Part shown: one piece after another, positions 1-6,244 of the stretch
Numbering within the stretch: the stretch's first letter is position 1
Layout: the number at the start of each line of letters is the position of its first letter
Assembly: GCA_049669185.1 (NCBI GenBank)
Contig: JBATKF010000513.1
Span: 1 to 8,539 of the forward strand
Origin: Thiosocius sp049669185
Lineage (GTDB): Bacteria > Pseudomonadota > Gammaproteobacteria > Chromatiales > Chromatiaceae
DNA length: 8,539 bases
Reading direction: 5' to 3'
Made by a program: the position numbers and the translations under genes
Notes under the pieces: model-generated
Seen by the model: only the letters and a program-made list of their open reading frames with translations
The model's database searches: none
What the model was told of the DNA's origin: nothing

Positions 1-195
1 TGCCAGCTCCGCGGCCATCGCCAGCTCGCCGGGACGATCGATGCCGTCGGGATAGGTAACGAACAGGCCGCCCGCGGGTACGCCCGACCCCTGCAGGTCG
101 ACATAGGCCAGCTGCAGACCGGCAATCAACTGCCGCTGCAGCGCGAACCAGCTCTTGATCAGGGGTTCAGAGACGATCACAAGATTTCCCGACAT
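1..195 (-). CDS. Partial 5' end of a possible GAF-domain protein
   Basis: An open frame of 65 codons without a stop runs off the left edge; only the N-terminus is seen. Three starts are possible: ATG at 228, ATG at 195 (used here, giving MSGNLVIVSEP...) and GTG at 180. None has a strong Shine-Dalgarno, although GGGA lies about 8 nt before the GTG. The segment around residues 16-50 (SWFALQRQLIAGLQLAYVDL, then GGLFVTYPDG) resembles the start of GAF domains found at the N-terminus of some HlyD-like adaptor and sensor proteins, where a W-x-LQ-x-x-hI-x-G pattern precedes a hydrophobic strand. That comparison is from memory and weak. The gene is divergent from the HTH gene at 393, so the 200 bp between them probably holds both promoters. 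Third-position GC is high, which supports coding. Confidence 0.6.
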   Translation of the reverse strand, partial: MSGNLVIVSEPLIKSWFALQRQLIAGLQLAYVDLQGSGVPAGGLFVTYPDGIDRPGELAMAAELA

Positions 196-240
196 CAACC
201 GACACAGTGCCGTCGCCGGCGGGATCATGGTCGGAACAGT

Positions 241-282
241 CTGGGTATCGGCGCGGGAATTAGGTTTTTAACCTGGGTATCG
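241..282. repeat. 10-nt direct repeat in the divergent promoter region
   Basis: CTGGGTATCG occurs at 241-250 and again at 273-282, start to start 32 nt, close to three helical turns. Between and overlapping the second copy is a small inverted repeat, AGGTT-TTT-AACCT at 262-274. The spacing on one DNA face would suit a dimeric regulator acting on either divergent gene. No known regulator motif is recognised, so the regulatory role is inference. Confidence 0.35.
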
Positions 283-333
283 CATCAGATCCCGTCTCGA
301 CCCGGTGATCACGCAGACCCGTCGCACGATCGT

Positions 334-380
334 TTGAAATTACTCGGAATCGTTCTATTCTATTTTCTAGATTCTAGAAT
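334..380 (+). promoter_or_regulatory. Candidate promoter and operator of the HTH/NTase pair
   Basis: An AT-rich island lies directly before the start at 393. TTGAAA at 334-339 and TATTCT at 356-361 form a plausible sigma70 promoter with a 16-nt spacer. The pentamer TTCTA occurs four times (353-357, 358-362, 365-369, 372-376), and the last copy is part of the perfect palindrome ATTCTAGAAT at 371-380. Because the repeats overlap the -10 and the likely transcript start, binding there would block transcription. The obvious candidate binder is the HTH protein encoded immediately downstream, as antitoxins commonly autoregulate. Promoter and operator assignments are inferred from sequence only. Confidence 0.45.
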
Positions 381-392
381 TTCGGATTAGCA

Positions 393-923
393 ATGATTCT
401 AAAGCCGCAAGATGTCATCGTCGTTCTCAAGCTGCTCTCCATCGGGGAGCAGCCGTGGACCTATGCCCGACTAGCGGCGGGTCTGGATCTCAGCACATCG
501 CAGTTGTACGCCGCGGTCAAAAGAGCGTTGTCGTCACAGCTGGCCATTGACCTGGGAGGGCGTATCGTTCCGAATGCCCGTAATCTCCAGGAGTTCCTGG
601 TTCACGGTCTCAAGTACGTGTTTGTGCCGGAACGAGGAGAAATGACGCGAGGAATACCGACGGGATACGCCGCACCCGTTTTGCGGGACTTCTTCAGCGC
701 CGACGACGAGCCACAACCAGTCTGGCCCCACCCGCAAGGCGGGACTCGGGGCATGGCATTTTCACCCCTTTATAAAATAGCACCGAGCGCCGCGGACCGT
801 GACCCGAAGCTCTATGGGCTGTTGGCGCTAGTAGATGCGATACGCGGCGGCCGTGCCCGTGAACGGCAAGTCGCCATCCAGCAGCTGAAGAAACGACTGG
901 ACGAGCATGCACCGGTTATCTGA
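393..923 (+). CDS. Helix-turn-helix protein, putative antitoxin/regulator
   Basis: Encodes 176 residues starting at the first ATG after the candidate promoter; the ribosome site is weak (GGA about 9 nt before). Residues 23-45 (TYARLAAGLDLSTSQLYAAVKR) read as a helix-turn-helix, probably part of a winged-helix domain spanning about 5-60. The C-terminal half has motifs RGIPTGYAAPVL (86-97) and VWPHPQGGTRG...SPLY (110-127), which I remember from uncharacterised HTH proteins, and ends in a basic helix. No membrane segment or signal peptide is seen. Its last 17 nt overlap the nucleotidyltransferase gene at 907, so the two are translationally coupled. By analogy with AbiEi-AbiEii, where a winged-helix protein is antitoxin and repressor for an NTase toxin, it is probably the antitoxin and repressor. 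The C-terminal half does not look like classical AbiEi. Base composition is less GC-rich than the 2528-5350 gene, suggesting acquisition. Confidence 0.8.
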   Translation: MILKPQDVIVVLKLLSIGEQPWTYARLAAGLDLSTSQLYAAVKRALSSQLAIDLGGRIVPNARNLQEFLVHGLKYVFVPERGEMTRGIPTGYAAPVLRDFFSADDEPQPVWPHPQGGTRGMAFSPLYKIAPSAADRDPKLYGLLALVDAIRGGRARERQVAIQQLKKRLDEHAPVI

Positions 924-1617
924 CCCGAATATCGCGCTGTTGGAACGTGCGGTAGAACAGCTCGGACCGCTCGTTGACGAGATGGTGTTCGTTGGCGGTT
1001 GCGCTACCGGCCTGTTGCTCACAGACACGGCTGCGCCACCGATACGCGCCACGCAAGATGTCGATGCGCTCACTGAAGTCGCTACCCGTGGCGAATACTA
1101 TCGCTTGTCTGCTAGATTGCGGGCACGGGGATTCTCTGAAGACCAATCACCAGATGCGCCGCTCTGCCGCTGGGTCGCTGCCGGCGTGATACTCGATGTG
1201 ATGCCAACCAACCCGGACATCCTCGGATTCGGCAACGAATGGTATGAGCAGGCACTGCGACATCCGGATGCCTTTGTGTTGCCATCAGGTGCGCACATCC
1301 GCGTCGTAACCAGCCCCCACTTTCTAGCGACCAAGCTGGCGGCATTCGAGGGGCGCGGCAACAACGATTACGTAATCAGCCGCGACATCGAAGATGTGGT
1401 GGCCGTTCTGGATGGGCGACCCGAGATCGTTAAGGAAGTTGCTGCCACCGATATCAAGTTGCAGAGACACTTGAAGAACGCGTGCGAAGGCTTGCTGTCC
1501 AACGCAAACTTCGTCGCCGCTGTGTCCGGACACCTGCCAAGCGATGCCGCCAGCCAATCACGACTGCCCTTGGTGCTCGAACGCTTAAAGGCGATAGCGG
1601 TTTTTGACTACAGTTAA
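907..1617 (+). CDS. AbiEii-like nucleotidyltransferase, putative toxin
   Basis: Encodes 236 residues with the DNA polymerase beta-type nucleotidyltransferase signature: FVGGCATGLL (GG at 30-31), followed by TQDVDAL with D51 and D53 as the paired metal ligands, and ILDVMP with D97 as a likely third carboxylate. A downstream segment, LATKLAAFEGRGNNDY...RDIEDVVAVLDGR (about 139-170), resembles the Lys plus R...DhxDh region of AbiEii/AbiGii toxins. Such enzymes transfer nucleotides to RNA or protein; some, such as MenA toxins, modify tRNA 3' ends. The substrate here cannot be read from sequence. The ATG at 907 lies inside the end of the HTH gene, the usual layout for an antitoxin-toxin pair. All catalytic acidic residues appear present, so it is likely active. 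An alternative is a non-toxic resistance-type or housekeeping NTase, but the pairing with an HTH protein favours a toxin or abortive-infection role. Confidence 0.82.
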   Translation: MHRLSDPNIALLERAVEQLGPLVDEMVFVGGCATGLLLTDTAAPPIRATQDVDALTEVATRGEYYRLSARLRARGFSEDQSPDAPLCRWVAAGVILDVMPTNPDILGFGNEWYEQALRHPDAFVLPSGAHIRVVTSPHFLATKLAAFEGRGNNDYVISRDIEDVVAVLDGRPEIVKEVAATDIKLQRHLKNACEGLLSNANFVAAVSGHLPSDAASQSRLPLVLERLKAIAVFDYS

Positions 1618-1656
1618 GTCTTCAACCTGGGCATTGATCCATTGACCGTGAACACT

Positions 1657-1676
1657 CCATCGGCTGAAGCCGATGG
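1657..1676 (+). terminator. Hairpin after the NTase gene, possible terminator
   Basis: CCATCGGC-TGAA-GCCGATGG is a perfect 8-bp stem with a 4-nt loop, about 40 nt after the stop of the nucleotidyltransferase gene. It is followed only by TTTC rather than a T-run, so it would be a weak intrinsic terminator; it could instead be an isolated repeat palindrome or an mRNA 3'-end stabiliser. Confidence 0.4.
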
Positions 1677-1719
1677 TTTCGGCTGAAAGCTCAATCGATG
1701 GGCCATCCGGCCGATTGTC

Positions 1720-1834
1720 CCCTCACCCATCTTTCGGAGAGGGACAGGGTGAGGGATGAATCAATCCATGGCCGGTGTCCCCCTTACCCCAGCCCTCAAG
1801 GGCGAGGGTGTCGTTTAACGCCGGCTCAAGCCGG
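1720..1834. repeat. Cluster of REP-like palindromes
   Basis: Three inverted repeats follow each other. CCCTCACCC (1720-1728) pairs with GGGTGAGGG (1747-1755). GCCCT-CA-AGGGC lies at 1792-1803 inside a wider imperfect stem (CCCTTACCC with GGGCGAGGG). CCGGCT-CA-AGCCGG lies at 1821-1834. The CCCTCACCC and ACCCCAGCCCTC wording is like dispersed palindromic repeats seen in many proteobacterial genomes, here in decayed form. No transposase is seen nearby. Confidence 0.55.
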
Positions 1835-2021
1835 GAGTTTAGAGATCCCCTGGTCGAGACTCTCAATCGGACGAGGCTTTTGCGTTCTTCTCGTTGACGC
1901 AAGTTCAGGGAGCAGAGTTCAAAGCCGATAAGGCCCCTTGGGCCAGCGCATCGCACTGGCCGCCCCCGGCCACCCGCGATCCAGCCATAAAGAAGTACGC
2001 CCATGGGCCGATACGCGCGCT

Positions 2022-2516
2022 ATGTCACGAGCCGATAAGCATCGTTACGCTTTGCTGGCGGCCGGCGGCCGCAGGGCCGGCTTCTCGCTGATCGAGGTCG
2101 TCATCACCGTAGCGATCCTCGCCATCATCGGCGCGATCGCAATCCCGTTCTACCAGGGCTATGTCCTGGAGGCGCGCATCGGCACCGCGATCAAGGACAT
2201 CCGCCAGATGGAGCTGATCCTCACCGACCGCTACCTCGACGACGACCCGCCGGCCACGCTGGCGGACGCCGGAATCGACCTCACCGACCCCTGGGGCAAC
2301 CCGTACCGGTACCTCTGGTTGCGCGGCAACCCGGCGCCGGGGCTCAACGGCCAACGGCGCCGCGACAAATCGATGAACCCGGTCAACACCGACTACGATC
2401 TTTACAGCATGGGCCCGGACGGCCAAACCCAGGCGCAGTTCACGGCGGGCAAGGCCAGGGACGACGTGGTGCGCGCCAACGACGGCGACTTCATCGGCCT
2501 GGCCGGGGACCACTAG
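2022..2516 (+). CDS. GspG-like pseudopilin (prepilin-type cleavage site)
   Basis: The ATG at 2022 gives a 164-residue prepilin. The leader is basic and 20 residues long, ending ...RRAG, followed by F21-S-L-I-E25, the classic prepilin peptidase (PilD/GspO) site with Glu at mature position 5. A hydrophobic helix (about 26-42, VVITVAILAIIGAIAIPFY) anchors it in the inner membrane until assembly. The mature part is about 144 residues. DPWGNPYRY (89-97) and YDLYSMGPDG (125-134) match the C-terminal pattern of GspG major pseudopilins, whose Ser/Asp-rich loop binds calcium. The C-terminal tail (DDVVRANDGDF) is also GspG-like. An upstream TTG at 1938 would add 28 residues with no pilin character, so it is rejected. 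No strong Shine-Dalgarno is seen. No other secretion gene is in the window; the only partner is the GGDEF-EAL gene 11 nt downstream. It could be a minor pilin or an orphan pseudopilin rather than part of a complete type II system. Confidence 0.85.
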   Translation: MSRADKHRYALLAAGGRRAGFSLIEVVITVAILAIIGAIAIPFYQGYVLEARIGTAIKDIRQMELILTDRYLDDDPPATLADAGIDLTDPWGNPYRYLWLRGNPAPGLNGQRRRDKSMNPVNTDYDLYSMGPDGQTQAQFTAGKARDDVVRANDGDFIGLAGDH

Positions 2517-2527
2517 GCAGGGCTCCG

Positions 2528-5350
2528 ATGGCGCCGCTCGAGACTCTGCGCTCCAGCGTCGCGCGCCGCATTCTGCTGTCATTCGTCGCCGCAGCCGCGT
2601 TGCCGCTGCTGATGCTGGCGACCTCCGCCTACCAACTGGTGACGGACCGGCTGCAGGAGCGCGCACTCGACGATGCCCACCGCCTGGCCAAGGAGCTCGG
2701 CATGGATATCTTCGAGCGGCTGAAATATGTGTCCGACGGGCTTGCGATGTTGGCCGCGCGGGGGCATGTGGGCGACAACCTGGCCTCGGCGACGTTCGGA
2801 CTCGACCTCGACGAGCGGGTGCTCGGTCTCTTCAGGGTCTCACCCGACGGTGCGGTAGCGGCTGTCCCACCGCTGAGCGAGGATACGCTGGCCGCGTTTC
2901 GCCAAGCGGTCCCACGCAGTGATCCGGAGAGCCCATTGTTACTGGCAGTCGGCGAGGCGGCCCGACGGCGCGTGTTTTTGCTGGTCAGGGTCGGTCCCGA
3001 CCCGAGCCGCGACGGTCTGCTCGGTGCCGAACTCAACCTGACACATCTGTGGGATACGACCGGAGTGGCGGCGCGTCCAGAGCGGGTCTGCGTGATTGGA
3101 CCGGACGGAGCACCGGTTTACTGCAACCACAGGAACTACCGGGCGTGGCTGGGCAACAGTGCTGAGCTGATCGCGACGCGTGCCCGCCCGCGCCCGCTGT
3201 TGCACGACGACGGTCAGAGGGTCTTGACCGCTGCATGGTCACTGTTTCTCAAACCCCACTACCAGTTCGAGCGCTGGACCGTGGTCGCCGGCGTGCCGCA
3301 GTCGATGGCCTTCGCCTCGATAGCGGCCTTCGATCGCATATTTGCAGGCGTCGCGGTGATCGCGCTGCTGCTCGCGCTGATGCTCGGCCGACGCATGATC
3401 CGCAGCAATCTCGAGCCGCTGGAGACCCTCGGCGAAGCGACCCGGCAGCTTGCCACCGGCGACTTCAGGCATCGCGCTGATCTGCGCTCCGGTGACGAGT
3501 TCCAGCGGCTCGGCGAGGCTTTCGACCGCATGGCGACGCAGATCGGTGAGCAGTTCCATGAGCTTGAGACGCTGGCCCGCCTGGACCGCGCGCTGCAGGG
3601 CACAAAGACTGTCGAGGCCGCCCTTCACGCTGCCGACCAGGCCTTCAGCGATCTACTAGGTGGCGGGCGCTGCGCGCTGCTGTGCCAGGCGAATCTGGGA
3701 GATGCGGAAACCCTGTGGTATCTGGCCTTCGATGCCGACGCCGTCCTCTGCTCTGCACCGCCGTCGAATCTGAGTGAGGAGGCTTCGGGGTCCGTCATCC
3801 AAGCCCTGAGTGTCCGCGACGATCATCCGCTGCGGCGACGCCTGGGGGCGATGACCGGCGAGCACCTGCAGGTGTTCCCGGTGATGGATAACAGCTACGC
3901 CGCCGCTGCGATTCTGCTGCGGCGGCCGGATACCGGTGCCGAGCCCGATGTCCAGCGCGTTGCCGATGTATTGGCCATTGCGCTGGACAACCTGATACTC
4001 GAGCATCGTCTGCTCTATCAGGCCCACCACGATTGGCTGACCGGACTACCCAACCGGTCTCGCCTGCAAGACCTGTTCAATGCCTGGACCGCGTCCGAGG
4101 CGCAGTCTGTTGGCGCCGTCGGCATGCTGTTGCTGGGTATCGACCGCTTCAAGCAGGTCAACGACTCAATCGGTCACCAACAGGGTGACCGGCTGCTCGC
4201 GGCGGTCGCGGCGCGACTGCGCGAGGCGCTGCCGAAGGAATACGTGATCGGACGTTTCTCCGGCGACCAGTTCCTGGTCATGGGGGCGGCCAGCGATCTG
4301 GGCCCTCTGTTGCCGCAGCTGTCTGCGCTGGCGACCACCCTCGGTCACGAGCTCGACCGGCCGTTTTCGCTGGGCCTGCGTCAGCTCAGCCTCACCGGGA
4401 CGCTGGGCGGTGCGGTGTTTCCGCGTGACGGCAGCACCTTCGAGGCCATGCTGCAGAGCCTGGACGCGGCGAGCTTTGCCGCGAAGTCATCGCGCCGCGG
4501 TGGTCTGCTGTTCTACTCGGCGGGGATGCGCGATGCCCTGGCCGGACGCATGGAGGTGGAGCAGGCGCTCAAGGGGGCTGTCACCAATCACGAGCTAGTG
4601 CTGCACTACCAGCCGGTGATCGATGCCCTGACCGAGCGGGTGCGCAGTGCCGAGGCGCTGATGCGTTGGCAGCGCCCGGGCGTCGGACTGGTAATGCCCG
4701 GTGGGTTCATCGAGGTCGCCGAACAGAGCGGGCTGGTTGTCCAGATGGGTGCCTGGGCGATCGCCGAGGTGTGTCGCCAGATGCGCGCCTGGCGCGACGC
4801 CGGGCTCGGCATCGAGACGGTCAATGTGAACGTATCGGGCGTACAGCTCACCGACCAGAACCTCGAGCGACAGGTGCGGCAGGCCCTCGAGGAGACCGGG
4901 CTGCCCGGCGAATGTCTTACCCTGGAGATCACCGAGACCTCATTGATCGGGCGCCTCGAAGAGAGCGTGGAAACGCTTGCGCGGCTGCGCGCGACCGGGG
5001 TTCGCATCATGATCGACGATTTCGGCACCGGTTATGCCTCGCTGAAGTACCTCAAGATGCTGCCCGTCGACGGCCTGAAGATCGACCGCATGTTCGTCAA
5101 GGACCTGCCGGACAATCCGTCCGACGCGGCGATCGTCGGTGCCGTGGTCAGTCTGGCGCGGGCCTCGGGCTACAAGCTGGTCGCCGAGGGTATCGACACC
5201 GCTGCCCAGGCCGACGCGCTGCGTGAGGCCGGGGTCCCCTTACTGCAGGGTTTCCTGTTCGCGCGCGGCCTGCCCGCCGCGGAACTCGACCGTCGACTGC
5301 AGGCCGAGGACGGCGCGCCTAAGCGCGGTGAGGCGGGCTTTGCGGCTTGA
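2528..5350 (+). CDS. Membrane sensor GGDEF-EAL protein, probable c-di-GMP phosphodiesterase
   Basis: Encodes 940 residues, starting 11 nt after the pseudopilin stop with AGGG 5 nt before the ATG. Order: TM1 (15-33); a periplasmic dCache-like sensor (about 34-265, ending ERWTVVAGVP); TM2 (271-287); HAMP (about 288-345, EPLETL...GDF...DEF); a weak GAF-like linker (about 350-490); GGDEF (from HDWLTGLPNR near 501 to about 655); EAL (about 675-935). The GGDEF signature is SGDQF (578-582) instead of GGDEF/GGEEF and no RxxD inhibitory site precedes it, so cyclase activity is unlikely. The EAL domain keeps E709-A-L-x-R-W, N768, E800, DDFGTGY (830-836), K851, E887 and Q907, the metal and catalytic set of active phosphodiesterases. 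It should hydrolyse c-di-GMP to pGpG in response to a periplasmic signal, with the degenerate GGDEF possibly acting as a GTP sensor. Transcription probably comes from upstream of the pseudopilin. Confidence 0.92.
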   Translation: MAPLETLRSSVARRILLSFVAAAALPLLMLATSAYQLVTDRLQERALDDAHRLAKELGMDIFERLKYVSDGLAMLAARGHVGDNLASATFGLDLDERVLGLFRVSPDGAVAAVPPLSEDTLAAFRQAVPRSDPESPLLLAVGEAARRRVFLLVRVGPDPSRDGLLGAELNLTHLWDTTGVAARPERVCVIGPDGAPVYCNHRNYRAWLGNSAELIATRARPRPLLHDDGQRVLTAAWSLFLKPHYQFERWTVVAGVPQSMAFASIAAFDRIFAGVAVIALLLALMLGRRMIRSNLEPLETLGEATRQLATGDFRHRADLRSGDEFQRLGEAFDRMATQIGEQFHELETLARLDRALQGTKTVEAALHAADQAFSDLLGGGRCALLCQANLGDAETLWYLAFDADAVLCSAPPSNLSEEASGSVIQALSVRDDHPLRRRLGAMTGEHLQVFPVMDNSYAAAAILLRRPDTGAEPDVQRVADVLAIALDNLILEHRLLYQAHHDWLTGLPNRSRLQDLFNAWTASEAQSVGAVGMLLLGIDRFKQVNDSIGHQQGDRLLAAVAARLREALPKEYVIGRFSGDQFLVMGAASDLGPLLPQLSALATTLGHELDRPFSLGLRQLSLTGTLGGAVFPRDGSTFEAMLQSLDAASFAAKSSRRGGLLFYSAGMRDALAGRMEVEQALKGAVTNHELVLHYQPVIDALTERVRSAEALMRWQRPGVGLVMPGGFIEVAEQSGLVVQMGAWAIAEVCRQMRAWRDAGLGIETVNVNVSGVQLTDQNLERQVRQALEETGLPGECLTLEITETSLIGRLEESVETLARLRATGVRIMIDDFGTGYASLKYLKMLPVDGLKIDRMFVKDLPDNPSDAAIVGAVVSLARASGYKLVAEGIDTAAQADALREAGVPLLQGFLFARGLPAAELDRRLQAEDGAPKRGEAGFAA

Positions 5351-5460
5351 AACGTCTGGGGGGTCGATCTGGCAGGCACGCAAGTATGTCGACCTCGATA
5401 TCGTGGAACCTATCGATTTTCGGGCAGCGTAGCCACGTGCGAACGCCGTGGGCGTACCAG

Positions 5461-5868
5461 TCATTGGACGTTGGTTTTTAGAAAATCGCGCGGAGTAAGT
5501 ATCTGTATCCCCCGCCACGGATGCAGTACCAACAGATCGCTATCGCCGGTAATGATGTAACCAGCATCGGCGTCCAGGGCCAACGCAAGAAACCGGTTGT
5601 CCTTGGCGTCTCTGCAATCGTCTATTTCCGATAGGACAGAAACCATATCCGCGACCTGCAAAAGTCTTCGAAGGAACTCCTGCCGGTCCTCAACCGAAAC
5701 GTAACGATCCCATTTTTTGCGGGAGAGCACGTCAGCCAACTCCTCCATGGTGGCCTCTGAAACAACAACTTCCGCCTGTTTGAGCGCCTTGTCTACGGCT
5801 TGCGCTGGGACCGATCCGGCTAGAAGTAATCGGCTCACCAGCGCGTTGGTGTCGACAACGACACGCAT
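5461..5868 (-). CDS. PIN-domain toxin (putative endoribonuclease)
   Basis: Encodes 135 residues, matching the 'putative toxin-antitoxin system toxin component, PIN family' group (COG1569 type). It begins MRVVVDTNALVSRLL with D6 as first acidic ligand. TMEELADVL supplies E43. CRDAKDNRFLALAL (85-98) supplies D87/D90, and YIITGDSDLLVL (104-115) supplies D109/D111. All PIN metal-binding carboxylates are present, so a Mg2+-dependent RNase is expected; the RNA target is not evident. The ATG lies 3 nt after the stop of the antitoxin gene, so the two are cotranscribed and coupled. It converges on the GGDEF-EAL gene, with 110 nt between their stops. Its composition is less GC-rich than the neighbouring large genes. 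Confidence 0.9.
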   Translation of the reverse strand: MRVVVDTNALVSRLLLAGSVPAQAVDKALKQAEVVVSEATMEELADVLSRKKWDRYVSVEDRQEFLRRLLQVADMVSVLSEIDDCRDAKDNRFLALALDADAGYIITGDSDLLVLHPWRGIQILTPRDFLKTNVQ

Positions 5869-5871
5869 TCG

Positions 5872-6117
5872 CTAATCGCGCAGCAGTTTTTCAAGCCGTT
5901 CTTCAGTTAGCCCCTGGGCCGCTGCCTTGCCGGCGACACGATCACAAAAACGCTGAAACTCATCGATGTTTGCACTTGTGAGGCGACGGTAATCTTCGGG
6001 TGAGATCACTACGGCTACTTCCCGATTCTGTCGTTTAATCGTCACAGGCTCCCGTTGTACCGCATCCAGGACTGCGGCGAGCCGTTGTTTGGCGTCTGAG
6101 GCAGATACGTATCGCAT
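5872..6117 (-). CDS. Phd/YefM-type antitoxin of the PIN toxin
   Basis: Encodes 81 residues from the ATG at 6117. That start is chosen because AAGGA lies 7 nt upstream and the protein then begins MRYVSASDAKQRLAAVLDAV, the usual N-terminus of this family. A TTG at 6153 would add 12 residues but falls in the operator palindrome. The N-terminal half (VSASDAKQRL...REPVTIKRQNREVAVVISPEDYRRL) is the Phd/YefM DNA-binding fold. The C-terminal half (from about 50: ANIDEFQRFCDRVAGKAAAQGLTEERLEKLLRD) is the likely toxin-binding tail, mostly charged helix. The protein should neutralise the PIN toxin and repress its own operon. Confidence 0.9.
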   Translation of the reverse strand: MRYVSASDAKQRLAAVLDAVQREPVTIKRQNREVAVVISPEDYRRLTSANIDEFQRFCDRVAGKAAAQGLTEERLEKLLRD

Positions 6118-6124
6118 GACCCAA

Positions 6125-6129
6125 TCCTT
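6125..6129 (-). promoter_or_regulatory. Ribosome binding site deciding the antitoxin start
   Basis: On the minus strand AAGGA is followed by 7 nt (TTGGGTC) and then ATG at 6117. This is the only good Shine-Dalgarno in the region and places translation downstream of the palindrome at 6137-6153. Confidence 0.7.
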
Positions 6130-6136
6130 GTCTGTT

Positions 6137-6153
6137 TTGTCTAAATTAGACAA
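6137..6153. promoter_or_regulatory. Perfect 17-nt palindrome, probable antitoxin operator
   Basis: TTGTCTAA-A-TTAGACAA is a perfect inverted repeat with 8-nt arms and one central base, 20 nt upstream of the antitoxin start. Phd/YefM antitoxins bind such palindromes near their own promoter. On the minus strand TCTAAT inside it could serve as a -10 element, though no matching -35 was found at the right distance. Confidence 0.7.
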
Positions 6154-6195
6154 TGCTAGTGGGGTCCTCTCCCTGGCGCAAGTTCAGAGGGACAT

Positions 6196-6235
6196 GGGTC
6201 AGGGCGTATCAATGCGATTAATCGAGTCTGACCCC
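6196..6235. repeat. REP-like inverted repeat after the phosphatase gene
   Basis: GGGTCAG (6196-6202) pairs with CTGACCC (6228-6234). Inside is another perfect palindrome, CGATTAATCG at 6215-6224. The right arm lies in GAGTCTGACCCC (6224-6235), a wording typical of dispersed REP-like elements. The element begins about 10 nt after the phosphatase stop, so it may end or stabilise that transcript and insulate the antitoxin promoter. Confidence 0.5.
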
Positions 6236-6244
6236 ATTGATCCG

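Larger units (their letters stand above)
1618..2021. other. 404-base intergenic region without a gene
   Basis: No convincing coding frame is seen: the open frames here are short and start at arbitrary positions among palindromes. It contains a perfect hairpin (1657-1676), a cluster of REP-like inverted repeats (1720-1834), then about 190 bases leading to the pseudopilin gene that should hold its promoter. TTGACG at 1894-1899 could be a -35 element, but no good -10 follows at the correct spacing. Confidence 0.6.

Noticed and set aside
1869..1883. Possible sigma54 promoter (GG...TTTTGC) upstream of the pseudopilin
   Set aside because: The GG and GC are separated by 11 instead of 10 bases and the rest of the consensus is poor.
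2025..2666. 213-codon open frame on the minus strand
   Set aside because: It lies antisense to the pseudopilin and the start of the GGDEF-EAL gene, whose motifs are clear; the translation is low-complexity Ala/Arg/Val.
5433..5451. Hairpin CCACG/CGTGG between the convergent GGDEF-EAL and PIN genes as a bidirectional terminator
   Set aside because: The stem is only 5 bp and no T-run follows on either strand.
1898..6187. Exact 11-nt match CGCAAGTTCAG at 1898-1908 and 6177-6187
   Set aside because: Several 11-nt matches are expected by chance in a window of this size, and the flanks do not continue the similarity.
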